Source: DSXF01 sp964387495
Lineage (GTDB): Bacteria > Chloroflexota > Anaerolineae > Anaerolineales > Villigracilaceae
NCBI GenBank assembly: GCA_964387495.1
Contig: CAYLXB010000008.1
Coordinates: forward strand, 12,228-76,227
Direction of reading: 5' to 3'
Length of the DNA: 64,000 nt
This document shows positions 10,437-19,379 of this stretch, in pieces. The notes below the pieces were generated by a model. The model was not told the DNA's origin. It did no database searches and saw nothing but the letters and a program-made list of their open reading frames with translations. Numbering within the stretch: the stretch's first letter is position 1; each line of letters opens with the position of its first letter. A program made the translations under genes and the position numbers.

Positions 10437-12275
10437 TTGAGCGCTTTGGCGGTTGTCTACGATCCCTCCGGCCGGCCTGTCGACCCTGGCGTGCTTGAAC
10501 GTGTCATGGCGCGCTTGAGCCGCCGCGGCCCGGATGGGAGTGCTGTGCTCCTGGCGGGCCATGCAGCCCTGGGACATTGGCACTTCTGGACCACCCCCGA
10601 AGAAACGGGCGAACACCAGCCCCTGAAACTGGGCGATTTTCCATTCACGATCGTCTTCGACGGCCGCCTGGACAATCGCTCTGAATTGCTGGACAGCCTG
10701 AAAATACCCCTGCAGCAGACCCTTTCCGATGCGGCCCTGGCGCTGCAAGCCTATGCGCAGTGGGGAGAGCACTGCTGTGAACATTTCATCGGCGAGTACG
10801 CGCTGGTCATCCTCGACGAACACCGCGGCGAACTGCTCTGCGCCCGCGATGCCCTGGGAGACCGCACGCTGTTCTACGCCTGGCATGACACGCGCCTGGT
10901 GGTCGCATCCGAACCCTGGGCCGTGGCCGGAGCAGATGGAGAAAGCCCGCAGCTTCAAGAGGATGCAGCCGCACATTATTTCGCCCTGCGTCCCGCCGGG
11001 GATGGGCAGACCCTGTTCAAGGGCGTCTATGAACTTCTTCCCGCCCAGGTCCTGTGCGTGAGTGCTTCCGGCCGTCGTACCTGGCAGTCCTGGCAGCCAG
11101 ACCCATCCAGAAAGGTGCGTTATAAAACCGATGCGGAATATGCGGAGCATTTTCGAGGCCTGCTCGAATCGAGTGTGCGCCGCCGCATGCGCGCGGCTGC
11201 CCCGGCCGGCATCCTTCTCAGCGGCGGCCTGGACTCCACTTCAGTGGCCTGCCTGGCAGCCCGCATGCTTGCCCCTCAGCCGCTGACGACCCTCTCATAT
11301 GTCTTCGATGAATTGACGGACTGTGACGAAAGGCAGTACATCGCTGCGGTCAGTGAAAAATGGGGGATCCGCTCCATCCAGATTCCCTGTGATGATGCCT
11401 GGCCGTACAGGGATTACCAGAACTGGCCGCGCAACCCGAACCAGCCCGAAGGTAACCCTTACCGTCTGCTCAAGGAGCGCGTCTACAGCCGCGCCCGTGC
11501 TGAAGGCTTGCGCGTCCTTCTGACAGGAGGCTTTGGCGACCACCTGTATGGCTCAGGAGTGAATTGGCTGGCCGACCTGTTGGCCGATGGGCACTTCCTG
11601 GCAGCCGGCCGTGAATTGGGCCTCTACCTCCGATATGCCGGCCTGGCTGGCACCTGGCAGTCGGGTTGTCTCCAGCGCCTGGCACGCGCCCTGCTGGATG
11701 CCATCCCCGGCGGCAGGCACCTGCATCGCAGGCCCGCTGCGCCCCCCTGGTTGACAGACTTTTCGGTCGGGGCCTTGTCCGGGGCAGCCACCGGGGGCGA
11801 ACAGCCTGCTTTCGAACGGTATGCCAACCTGCTGGGGCCGGCTGCCGCAATCAGCAGCTCCAGGGAGGCGTTCAATGCCAGCCGCTACGGGCTCGAACTG
11901 CGCCACCCCTACCGGGACCGCGACCTGGTTGAATTTGTGCTCGCACTGCCGGCCTACCAGCTTCGCCATCATGGCATGAACAAATACATTCTACGCACCG
12001 CCATGCAGGGCATTCTGCCGGAGATGATCCGCACCCGGCGCCAGCCCACCTCCTTGATTTCTTTGTTCGTTCGGGGGGTCAAAAATGAAGAACAGGCCCT
12101 TCAGGCTTCCATGTGCGACCCCGGAGCAGCCTGGCGCAAGTTCGTGCGTGCCGAATGGCTAAGCGGGTGGTGGAATACGGCACTCACCCCCGAGACGGAT
12201 GGCCCCCAGGCCCTGGTGCCCTGGTTGTGCAATGCGTATGCAGCCTGGCACAAGGAATCATTTTTTTCGAACTGA
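10437..12275 (+). CDS. Asparagine-synthase-like lasso peptide cyclase (macrolactam synthetase)
   Basis: This 612-residue protein has the asparagine synthetase B layout: an N-terminal class II glutaminase-like domain (about 1-200) and a C-terminal ATP-pyrophosphatase domain with the S-G-G-L-D-S-T-S loop at about residue 261. I chose TTG 10437 because GGAG (10428-10431) is 5 nt away. The GTG at 10431 overlaps that ribosome site. With this start the second residue is Ser, not the Cys needed for glutamine hydrolysis, as in lasso cyclases such as McjC that activate an Asp or Glu side chain instead. The next gene encodes a peptide with a lasso leader motif, which supports this role over plain asparagine synthesis. 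It is the first gene of the + strand group that includes the precursor, kinase and RRE. Confidence 0.8.
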   Translation: MSALAVVYDPSGRPVDPGVLERVMARLSRRGPDGSAVLLAGHAALGHWHFWTTPEETGEHQPLKLGDFPFTIVFDGRLDNRSELLDSLKIPLQQTLSDAALALQAYAQWGEHCCEHFIGEYALVILDEHRGELLCARDALGDRTLFYAWHDTRLVVASEPWAVAGADGESPQLQEDAAAHYFALRPAGDGQTLFKGVYELLPAQVLCVSASGRRTWQSWQPDPSRKVRYKTDAEYAEHFRGLLESSVRRRMRAAAPAGILLSGGLDSTSVACLAARMLAPQPLTTLSYVFDELTDCDERQYIAAVSEKWGIRSIQIPCDDAWPYRDYQNWPRNPNQPEGNPYRLLKERVYSRARAEGLRVLLTGGFGDHLYGSGVNWLADLLADGHFLAAGRELGLYLRYAGLAGTWQSGCLQRLARALLDAIPGGRHLHRRPAAPPWLTDFSVGALSGAATGGEQPAFERYANLLGPAAAISSSREAFNASRYGLELRHPYRDRDLVEFVLALPAYQLRHHGMNKYILRTAMQGILPEMIRTRRQPTSLISLFVRGVKNEEQALQASMCDPGAAWRKFVRAEWLSGWWNTALTPETDGPQALVPWLCNAYAAWHKESFFSN

Positions 12276-12308
12276 TTTTTGTGGTATCTTGGTAATAAGG
12301 AGATGATT

Positions 12309-12539
12309 ATGTCCAGCAATCATGAAGGTTTTTCAATGGTTCAGGGAACCCGTCCCGGCACCGCCGGCCAATTTCGCAAACCGTATCACAAACCCCAACT
12401 GGAAGAGTTGGGAGATTTGCGCACCCTGACCCTGGGCGGTTCGCCTGGCGCAGGTGACAGCGGCGGCGCATTTGGGGTTGAAATTCTGGGCTCCAAGGGC
12501 GACATTCGCCTGCCTCCCCCGGACGGCTTCTCTTATTAG
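12309..12539 (+). CDS. Lasso peptide precursor
   Basis: The gene encodes 76 residues. The ATG at 12309 has AAGGAG 6 nt upstream; the ATG at 12303 directly abuts that site and is rejected. Residues 26-41 read YHKPQLEELGDLRTLT, an exact match to the lasso leader consensus YxxPxLxxxGx5T bound by the RRE. Cleavage is expected two residues after the start of the T-L pair, giving a core of residues 43-76. The core begins GGSPGAGD, so Gly1 and Asp8 could form an 8-residue macrolactam ring. The core is 34 residues, longer than the usual 15-26. It ends D-G-F-S-Y, with Ser in the penultimate position, which may matter for the kinase next door. It lies 33 nt after the cyclase gene. Confidence 0.85.
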   Translation: MSSNHEGFSMVQGTRPGTAGQFRKPYHKPQLEELGDLRTLTLGGSPGAGDSGGAFGVEILGSKGDIRLPPPDGFSY

Positions 12540-12606
12540 GCCGCTCTCCCACACCGGCGGCATTTCTTGCTCGCAGGGTGTTGGTTTGGCACAGGCAGGC
12601 CCGCAT

Positions 12607-13503
12607 ATGGTTTCCTACCGCTTGGCCGGGCAGGATGTTCGCTTTCCTTGTCCGCTCCTGGAACTGGAGGCTTTTGAAGTCATTCCTGCCGCGCCTGAAC
12701 CGCCTGCATTCGTTCCTCATTCGTTCTTTGGAAACGGATACTCCTCGCAGTCCCTGCCTGTCCCCCCGGCCGCCTTGTTGTGCCGCACGGCCGGCTGGGT
12801 GGGCGGGGAACAGCGCCAGGTGGAGACCTGGTCCACGCCGCCCGGCACCCTGCTCAGGGTCCTGGGAGGATCGGACATTTACATATCCCCGGGAGGGCTG
12901 GATCTGGTCCCGCTGCAAGGGCGCCTTCCCAAATCGGAGTTAACCGGCCCGGACCGGGAAACCCTGCTTGGCCCGGCCCTCGTGCTGGCGCTGGCAATGC
13001 AAGGCATCTGGTCGCTGCATGCCAGTGCTGTCATGCTTCAGGGTCGCCTGGTGGCCTTCCTGGGTGAGTCAGGACAGGGCAAGTCCACCCTGGCCGGGTA
13101 CCTGGCGTCCACAGGTTGGGAACTGGTGGCCGATGATATCCTGCCGGTGACGTGGGAGGCCAGCGGTGTGCTGGCTTGGCCGCGTTTCCCGCAGTTGAAA
13201 CTCCCCGCTGCATCCCAACCCGGCCTGCACCTTCCGGAGCAGATTCCCCTGGATGAAATTTTTGTGTTGGTGCCCATTCCCCGGAGCAGCAACCCCGAGG
13301 TTCTCCCCCTTTCCCCAGGAGAGGCTGCCAAAGCCCTCCTGTCCCACACGGCCGGGACACGCCTTTTCACCCGGGAATTACTTGGTAATCACCTGGAGTT
13401 TTGCACCCGGGCGGCTGGCCGGCTGAGGGCCCGCCGTCTGGCCTATCCGCTCCACCGGGAGGCCCTTGCCCTGGTAAAGGACTTGCTGGAGAAGACATGT
13501 TGA
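12607..13503 (+). CDS. HPr-kinase-like peptide kinase of lasso cluster
   Basis: This protein has 298 residues from the ATG at 12607. The open frame extends back to 12454, but that would overlap the precursor gene, and the upstream part is rich in implausible residues. A Walker A motif G-E-S-G-Q-G-K-S-T lies at about residue 155, preceded by L-H-A-S-A-V, followed by V-A-D-D-I-L, the pattern of the HPr kinase C-terminal domain. Homologues in the paeninodin cluster phosphorylate a serine near the C-terminus of the lasso peptide, and here the precursor has a penultimate Ser. No HPr-type substrate gene is nearby. Start-site evidence is weak because the ribosome site is poor. The stop overlaps the start of the PqqD-like gene. 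Confidence 0.7.
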   Translation: MVSYRLAGQDVRFPCPLLELEAFEVIPAAPEPPAFVPHSFFGNGYSSQSLPVPPAALLCRTAGWVGGEQRQVETWSTPPGTLLRVLGGSDIYISPGGLDLVPLQGRLPKSELTGPDRETLLGPALVLALAMQGIWSLHASAVMLQGRLVAFLGESGQGKSTLAGYLASTGWELVADDILPVTWEASGVLAWPRFPQLKLPAASQPGLHLPEQIPLDEIFVLVPIPRSSNPEVLPLSPGEAAKALLSHTAGTRLFTRELLGNHLEFCTRAAGRLRARRLAYPLHREALALVKDLLEKTC

Positions 13504-13778
13504 CCCTGGACGATACTCTGCAAATCCCTGCTCACGTTTCATTTTCCGTGGTCGGGGAAGATGCCTTTTTACTTAATAACCAGACGAATAAGTATTATTC
13601 GCTTGAAGAGGTCGGTGCCCGCCTTTGGAAGCTGCTGTCCCAGGGCAGTTCCCTGCGCGCAAGTTACCAGGCGCTTCTGGGCGAGTATGAAGTGGAGCCG
13701 CAGCAGTTGGAACTCGACCTGTTGGAACTCCTGGACGACCTGGTAAAGAACGGCCTGCTGGAAATTGTTCCAGCGTAG
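13497..13778 (+). CDS. PqqD-like RiPP recognition element (lasso B1)
   Basis: The gene encodes 93 residues starting at the ATG 13497, which overlaps the kinase stop codon and has GGAGA upstream. The sequence has the PqqD fold pattern: a short beta hairpin (F-S-V-V-G-E-D-A-F-L-L-N), then N-x-x-T-N-K-Y-Y-S-L-E-E-V-G-A-R-L-W-K-L-L, followed by three amphipathic helices ending in D-D-L-V-K-N-G-L-L. In split-type lasso clusters this B1 protein binds the YxxPxL leader and presents the precursor to the B2 protease. No B2 protease gene is visible next to it, which is unusual. Confidence 0.85.
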   Translation: MLTLDDTLQIPAHVSFSVVGEDAFLLNNQTNKYYSLEEVGARLWKLLSQGSSLRASYQALLGEYEVEPQQLELDLLELLDDLVKNGLLEIVPA

Positions 13779-13805
13779 GAAACCGGTTTTCAACACGAGA
13801 CAGGT

Positions 13806-16370
13806 ATGCCATCCGAGAATCTGCAAATCGAAACCCTGAAATACATACTCGAAAACAGCCACCAGCCGGAGCAACTGGACCAGCATCCCTGGGCCCGGAG
13901 CCTGCTGGCCCGGGAGTCGGCTGCAAAAACAGCCAGCCCCGGAGAACAGCTGCTGGCTGCCATTGGGGAATTGTTTGCCCGGATGATGCCCAGCACCCCG
14001 CCGCGCCAGGGCAAGCGTCTGGACACGCGCTGGGGAGAGTTTGGGCTGCTGGCAGCCCAGTACTTTGCGCCTCTGGCTTTCGGCACACCCGTTCCCCCCT
14101 CCCTGCGGGACGCGTGGGGACGCATTGATTCGAGCATCCTGCTCTTCGTCTACGGGAAACCCCAGGAAATACCTTCGAAAGCGGAGAGGGATGCTTATAA
14201 ATTGGTCGGGGACGAATTGGAGGTGGCGCCCTACAGCACGTTGAGCGATTGGCACCGCAAAGGGCTGCAGCGCCTGCTGGAAATGATCTTGGCGCGCGAA
14301 GCATATCTGTCGAAGTCTCTCTCAAAACCGGCTGTGATTTCGCAAAACGGGCAGGAACTACTGCTGTCTGCAGGCGCATCCCGGCCGCAGGCAGACCGGA
14401 AAGGCATGCCCCGCAGGTCATCATCCAGGGGCCGGCGCTTGATATTTTCTGCACTGGGATTGCTCCTCCTGGGCCTGCTCCTGGCTGCAGGTCTGAAAGC
14501 CTGGCGGGTCTATAAACTGGTCCTGCTCGTCCGGCAGGACGTGGAGCAGTTGCAGTCAGTCATGAATACACAGGCGGGCAGACTCGAACAGCTCAAGTCT
14601 GCCGGGCCGGCACTATCCACACTGCGGCAGGACTTTGCCACCCTGAAAGCCGAAACGCAACCCTTCTTCTGGCTGGGACCCAGCCTGGGCTGGCTGCCGC
14701 AGTATGGCGGGGAACTGGCCGAAATCCAGGACCTGGCGACCTTCGGCGATTCACTGCTGGCATCCGCGGATATTTCCGTTCAGACGGTCGCTCCTTTCCT
14801 GGAGAATGACAACCTCTCCCAACCGACCCTGTCCAGCCTGGCTGAATTTTTGAGTCAAAGTCAACCGCAATTTCTGGAAGCCCAAAAAAACCTGGAGCAG
14901 GCCGCAGCCGCCCGTGACCGGCTGGACCTGGAGCGCCTCTCGCCGCTGGTGCGCGGCCTGATTGTGGATGAAATCGATCCGCTGATGGCGCTCATGCAGG
15001 ATGGCCTGACCATTGCGGTGGAAGCCCCCCGCGCCCTGGGAGCCACCAGCGAAGGCCCCAAAACCTATCTCCTGCTGGCCCTCAATGAAGACGAATTACG
15101 GCCCAACGGAGGTTTTATCACCGCCGCCGGCACCCTGCTGATCCAGGACAGCCATCTCATCAGTTTTTCATTCAGAAATTCGAGCTTGCTGGATGATTGG
15201 ACCAAACCTTACCCCGCCGCCCCCTGGCAGCTCACCAAGTATATGAACAGCCCCGTCCTGGTTTTGCGGGATGCAAGCTGGTTCGCAGACTATTCCACCA
15301 GCGCCTGGTATGCCGAGAATTTCTACGCCTATGTCAGCGACCATTCGGTGGACGGTGTCATCGCATTCGACCAGCAATTGCTGGTCAGTCTTCTGCGCGC
15401 CACAGGACCCATCCAATTGGAAAATATGGACACTCCGATCGATGCAGACAACGTCATCTCCTATATGCGCTCGGCCAAAACCCCAACTTTGGAAGAGCGG
15501 TCGGTAACCTGGGATGACAAGGCTTTCATTAACAGGATAGGTATGGCGTTATCTGAAAAATTGCTTGCCGGAGATGTAGACCTGGCCTCACTCTCAAACA
15601 CCCTGCTGCGCGCACTGGACGAACACAATATACTGATACAGGTGGATAACCCCGCACTGGCCGATTTTTTTGCCAGACATCATTGGGACGGAACCGTGCG
15701 TGCCGGGAATGGGGATTTCCTGCTGGTGGCCGACTCGAATATCGGCTTTAACAAGACCAGTGCGGTTGTCGAAACGACGATTGCCTATGACGTCGACCTG
15801 ACCGATCCCTTGTCGCCGACCGCCTCCCTGACGGTTCTGCACAAGAACAATGCTGCTGCCATGGTCACCTGCTCACAATGGGACAAAGTTCGTGTGGAAG
15901 GCGAAGAAGGGTACCCGATTACGGATTGTTATTGGAACTACATGCGGGTCTACCGGCCTGCCGGCACCACCCTGCTGGATGCCTCTCCCCAATTCATCCC
16001 GGCGAACTGGATGATGAACTATCAAAGTGTCCCCGCACAAGTGGATATTCTAAATGAAGACATCCAGAGTATACAGGCATTCGGTACCTTGAAAGTCGTT
16101 CCCGGCGGCCAATCGGTCACGACGGATTTCCGCTTTTCCCTGCCGCCGTCCATTTTCGAAACACTCCCGAACGATGGGGTGGCCTACCACCTGAAGGTAC
16201 AAAAACAACCCGGCACCCTGGCCGTGCCCCTGCTCATTCGCGTCCACCTTGCCCCGGAGGTAACGATCACGCAAACCGCACCTGGAGCTGCTATCGAAAA
16301 CAACACCGTCCTCTACCAGACCGATCTGCGCCTGGACCGGGAATTCGAGATCATCTACATGCTTCCATAA
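13806..16370 (+). CDS. DUF4012 membrane protein with extra N-terminal domain
   Basis: This 854-residue protein has three parts. Residues 1-200 form a soluble domain I do not recognise, with an early L-x-x-I-L-E-N-S-H-Q-P-E-Q-L-D-Q-H-P-W segment. One transmembrane helix lies at about 211-240 after a basic R-G-R-R stretch. A long extracytoplasmic region contains the DUF4012 signature N-E-D-E-L-R-P-N-G-G-F-I near residue 425. DUF4012 proteins are common in Chloroflexota and Actinobacteria and have no firm function; they are usually near cell-surface polysaccharide genes. It starts 27 nt after the RRE gene with a weak ribosome site, so it may be read through from the lasso group. It has no similarity to a lasso B2 protease that I can see. 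Confidence 0.7.
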   Translation: MPSENLQIETLKYILENSHQPEQLDQHPWARSLLARESAAKTASPGEQLLAAIGELFARMMPSTPPRQGKRLDTRWGEFGLLAAQYFAPLAFGTPVPPSLRDAWGRIDSSILLFVYGKPQEIPSKAERDAYKLVGDELEVAPYSTLSDWHRKGLQRLLEMILAREAYLSKSLSKPAVISQNGQELLLSAGASRPQADRKGMPRRSSSRGRRLIFSALGLLLLGLLLAAGLKAWRVYKLVLLVRQDVEQLQSVMNTQAGRLEQLKSAGPALSTLRQDFATLKAETQPFFWLGPSLGWLPQYGGELAEIQDLATFGDSLLASADISVQTVAPFLENDNLSQPTLSSLAEFLSQSQPQFLEAQKNLEQAAAARDRLDLERLSPLVRGLIVDEIDPLMALMQDGLTIAVEAPRALGATSEGPKTYLLLALNEDELRPNGGFITAAGTLLIQDSHLISFSFRNSSLLDDWTKPYPAAPWQLTKYMNSPVLVLRDASWFADYSTSAWYAENFYAYVSDHSVDGVIAFDQQLLVSLLRATGPIQLENMDTPIDADNVISYMRSAKTPTLEERSVTWDDKAFINRIGMALSEKLLAGDVDLASLSNTLLRALDEHNILIQVDNPALADFFARHHWDGTVRAGNGDFLLVADSNIGFNKTSAVVETTIAYDVDLTDPLSPTASLTVLHKNNAAAMVTCSQWDKVRVEGEEGYPITDCYWNYMRVYRPAGTTLLDASPQFIPANWMMNYQSVPAQVDILNEDIQSIQAFGTLKVVPGGQSVTTDFRFSLPPSIFETLPNDGVAYHLKVQKQPGTLAVPLLIRVHLAPEVTITQTAPGAAIENNTVLYQTDLRLDREFEIIYMLP

Positions 16371-16453
16371 ATCCGGCCTAAATCCGAAGCCGGCCCTGCG
16401 AATTTGGAGATAAAATTGGTTCTGTTACATCTCAACCGGAGGAACGAGGAACT

Positions 16454-17515
16454 ATGAATAAGTACATCCGAGTTTTTATCGTCATCGCCCTGGTGGTTGC
16501 CGTGGTTATGGTAGCCAGGAACAGCCCTGCTTGGGCATCTTCCCTGTCTGAACGGGAATCATGGGGCTCCCGGCTGCTGTTGGGCGACGTGGTCAATGCC
16601 CCCCTGCCAACAAGCATCCAGATCAACGGGGACGGAAATTTCAACATCGGGGGCGTTTGTACTTATGAAATCGATATCAAGGATGCTGCCATTAATAAAC
16701 TCCTGATCGATGCGGATGCAGAGGTCCCAATCAAAGAGTCCATGAAAGTGCCATTTTCCGGAAAGGGCGAACTTTTTTACCCGGGCTGCCACTTTGTGTA
16801 TAACAAAGATAATAAAGTAGTGGACATCCTGAGCACGGAAGATGCCGACGCAAAAGTCTGCTTCGGCGCCAATCCGGATATGGAGTTGAAGATCTACTAC
16901 TACATGGATAATCCGGAAAATGGATACCGCGTCTGGAGTCTGCTCCCCTCCACCATCGAAGATGACGGCCGCTTGGTTTGTGCCCCTGCTTACTACACAG
17001 GTGTCTATATGCCGGCAGGGTACGTCGTCCCCAGGCCGGATTCGCCTTTCAGCGAAGATACCATCACCACTCCAGGGACGATCAAGGGCACGGTCGTCAC
17101 ACCGCCCTTTACAACTTTGATTACCGAATCGGGCACATACACTGCAGGCGGCGTTTGCATGCTTAAAGTTGAATATCGCATTGATGGCCTTTCAGATGCC
17201 CTGCATGTGGAACCTCCCGCGCAGGATACCCTCACAGTGCCTTTCCCTGGCCTGGAAGACCTACTGTATTTCCCCGGCTGTCATGTGATCCATTACAGGG
17301 ATTCCAAGGTCAAGCCGACCATGACCCGCCAGGAAGGCGACTGGGAAATCTGTTTTGCCGCCCGCCCGGGTAAGGAGATGACGATCTACTACTATCGGGA
17401 TGATCTCACCAGAATCACTCCCCCCTGGCTTCCGCTTGAGACCACGACCGAAAACGGCATGGCCTGCGCCAATTTGGTGGATTTCTCAGCCGTTTACACG
17501 CCCGCCGGAAAGTGA
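16454..17515 (+). CDS. Secreted protein with a tandemly duplicated domain, unknown function
   Basis: This 353-residue protein has a strong ribosome site (CGGAGGAACGAGGAACT) and a signal peptide with a single hydrophobic segment ending near A-W-A-S at residue 33. The rest is two copies of one domain of about 130 residues. Copy 1 (about 55-190) and copy 2 (about 215-352) share G-G-V-C near the start, V-P-F then F-Y/F-P-G-C-H in the middle, C-F-(G/A)-A, I-Y-Y-Y, and end in (G/A)-V-Y-x-P-A-G. The cysteines are conserved in both, so each copy probably has a disulfide. I do not recognise the family. Confidence 0.75.
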   Translation: MNKYIRVFIVIALVVAVVMVARNSPAWASSLSERESWGSRLLLGDVVNAPLPTSIQINGDGNFNIGGVCTYEIDIKDAAINKLLIDADAEVPIKESMKVPFSGKGELFYPGCHFVYNKDNKVVDILSTEDADAKVCFGANPDMELKIYYYMDNPENGYRVWSLLPSTIEDDGRLVCAPAYYTGVYMPAGYVVPRPDSPFSEDTITTPGTIKGTVVTPPFTTLITESGTYTAGGVCMLKVEYRIDGLSDALHVEPPAQDTLTVPFPGLEDLLYFPGCHVIHYRDSKVKPTMTRQEGDWEICFAARPGKEMTIYYYRDDLTRITPPWLPLETTTENGMACANLVDFSAVYTPAGK

Positions 17516-17544
17516 TTTCCACATCGTCTAGCCGAAATAACCGA

Positions 17545-17582
17545 AATGACAGGATGGAGGCTCCGGCCTCTATCCTGTCATT
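17545..17582 (+). terminator. Long hairpin ending the secreted-protein gene
   Basis: A 17-bp stem pairs 17545-17561 with 17566-17582 (AATGACAGGAT arm, a G-U pair, then GAGGC/GCCTC) around the tetraloop TCCG. There is no clear U-run. It ends 8 nt before the start of the next gene, which has no visible Shine-Dalgarno sequence, so it might also affect translation of that gene. Confidence 0.55.
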
Positions 17583-17590
17583 GATTCACC

Positions 17591-19084
17591 ATGCAGCCGA
17601 ATAAACATTCACTTCGCCCCCTTCCGGCAGTCCTGCTGGTCATTTCACTGCTGGCAGTTTATCTGGCCAGCATGGCCCGCGGGCCTACCTGGGCGCATTA
17701 CGGTGCAGACGGGAGCGACCTGATCACCGCCGCAGCCACAGGAGGCGTGGCCCACCCCACCGGGTATCCGCTCTATCTCCTGCTGGCGCGCCTGTTTCAG
17801 TGGCTGCCGTTGGGCTCACTGGCTTTCCGCACCAACCTGATGTCGGCAGTGGACACCATTTGTGCAGCTCTCCTGGTGTACAGGCTGGTAGCCTGTGCCC
17901 TGTTGCCCGCCAACCCGGACAAATACTGGCTGGCAGGCCTGGCAGGGGCCTATGCTTTCGGGCTCGCGCCGCTGGTCTGGTCCCAGGCAGTCATCACCGA
18001 AGTTTATGCCCTGCATGGATTATTCATCCTCCTCATTTTATGTCTTGCCGCTGGCTGCCGGTACACGTCCTTGACTCCTGGGAAGTTGGATGCCCTGCTG
18101 GGACTCACCTTCGGTCTATCCATGGGGAACCATGTCACCACCATTTTCCTGCTCCCGGTTGTATTCCTGGCCGGGGTGCCCCGCAATGATGGACTCACCC
18201 GCCCGCCGGGAATCTCTGTTCTGCGCCGCCTGGCCTGGTCAGGGGCCGGATTGCTGGTTTATCTGGTATTGCCCCTGCGCGCCATCTCCGCTCCCCCTGT
18301 CAATTGGGGCAACCCGGTTAACCTGGAACGCCTGGCCTGGCTGGTATCCGCCAGGTTGTACCAGGACCAGTTCCTGGCACTCTCCGTTTCATCCTTCTGG
18401 GAACGCATCCAGACCGAAGCCGCGCTCCTGCTCCAGCAGTTTGGCATCCCAGGCCTGGTGCTTGGATTGTCAGGTTTCATTATCTTCTTTACCCGATCTC
18501 CCTTGTATCGAAGCACGCTCTGGACAGCAGTAGTCTTTTCCCTCTTTGCAATTGCATATGGGACCGGCGATTCGTCCGTCTATCTGATCCCGGCCTGCGC
18601 ATGTTTTGCCATCTGGATCGGGATCGGCCTTGGGAAATTGATGGAGGCGTTCACCCGGCGTCTTCCGGCCGCCGGCTGGCTGCTGGGGTTGGGCCTGATT
18701 CTTTACATAGGGATTCAGGCAGGCAGCCACTGGCATCTGGTGGATGCTTCCCGGGATCTGCGTGCAGAGCGGTTTGGAGATCAAATCCTCGCCCAGGCGC
18801 CTGAACATGCGATCATCTTCGCCCGGGGAGACCAGGCCGTCTTCACCCTCTGGTATTACCATTTTGCCCTTCACAAACGCCCTGATCTGGCAATCATCGC
18901 TGCGGACATGCTCCCCTTTGACTGGTACCAGGAAACATTGCGGTCCGCCTATCCGGCTCTGGCCCTGCCGGCATCTTTACCGTTCCCTGAAGCAGTCCGG
19001 GCAGCCAACCCGGAGCGCCCGGTTTGCCATGTGCAGGCCCACCCCTGGACGCTGATCACCTGCAGCCCCGCACAGCAACCCTGA
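17591..19084 (+). CDS. DUF2723 membrane glycosyltransferase-like protein
   Basis: This 497-residue integral membrane protein has about ten hydrophobic helices. After the first helix comes the family signature G-A-D-G-S-D-L-I-T-A-A-A-T-G-G-V-A-H-P-T-G-Y-P (residues about 37-60), typical of DUF2723 proteins, which are relatives of GT-C protein O-mannosyltransferases that use lipid-linked sugars. The last 120 residues are a soluble extracytoplasmic domain with A-I-I-F-A-R-G-D-Q and F-D-W-Y-Q-E-T. It probably glycosylates surface proteins or lipids. The secreted proteins encoded upstream are possible substrates, which is inference only. Confidence 0.75.
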   Translation: MQPNKHSLRPLPAVLLVISLLAVYLASMARGPTWAHYGADGSDLITAAATGGVAHPTGYPLYLLLARLFQWLPLGSLAFRTNLMSAVDTICAALLVYRLVACALLPANPDKYWLAGLAGAYAFGLAPLVWSQAVITEVYALHGLFILLILCLAAGCRYTSLTPGKLDALLGLTFGLSMGNHVTTIFLLPVVFLAGVPRNDGLTRPPGISVLRRLAWSGAGLLVYLVLPLRAISAPPVNWGNPVNLERLAWLVSARLYQDQFLALSVSSFWERIQTEAALLLQQFGIPGLVLGLSGFIIFFTRSPLYRSTLWTAVVFSLFAIAYGTGDSSVYLIPACACFAIWIGIGLGKLMEAFTRRLPAAGWLLGLGLILYIGIQAGSHWHLVDASRDLRAERFGDQILAQAPEHAIIFARGDQAVFTLWYYHFALHKRPDLAIIAADMLPFDWYQETLRSAYPALALPASLPFPEAVRAANPERPVCHVQAHPWTLITCSPAQQP

Positions 19085-19379
19085 ATTGATTGTGAAGTTT
19101 CTTTCCTGGCTTGCGGCCGGGTCCATGATAACAAAATAAGGCCGTGAATTTTCGAAAAGCCGCTGTTCCCGCGACCCTTATCCACACATTCCACCTACTA
19201 AATCTATAAGTAGATTGAAAACTCGCTGCAAGATATCAGGTGATACAATTTCTTCCAAGAAATAATGCAATAATTTGACCAGCAAGCAGAAACGCAGGAG
19301 GCCGAAAGCAAATACAGAAAATCACCCGCTTCGTACCAACTGGCAACCAAAAAACACATCAAACACAAGGAGACTCAAA

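Noticed and set aside
12454..12606. Longer N-terminus of the HPr-kinase-like gene
   Set aside because: It overlaps the lasso precursor gene by 86 nt and has no kinase similarity.
12540..16370. Lasso B2 protease
   Set aside because: None of the proteins shows the Cys-His-Asp transglutaminase-like pattern of B2.
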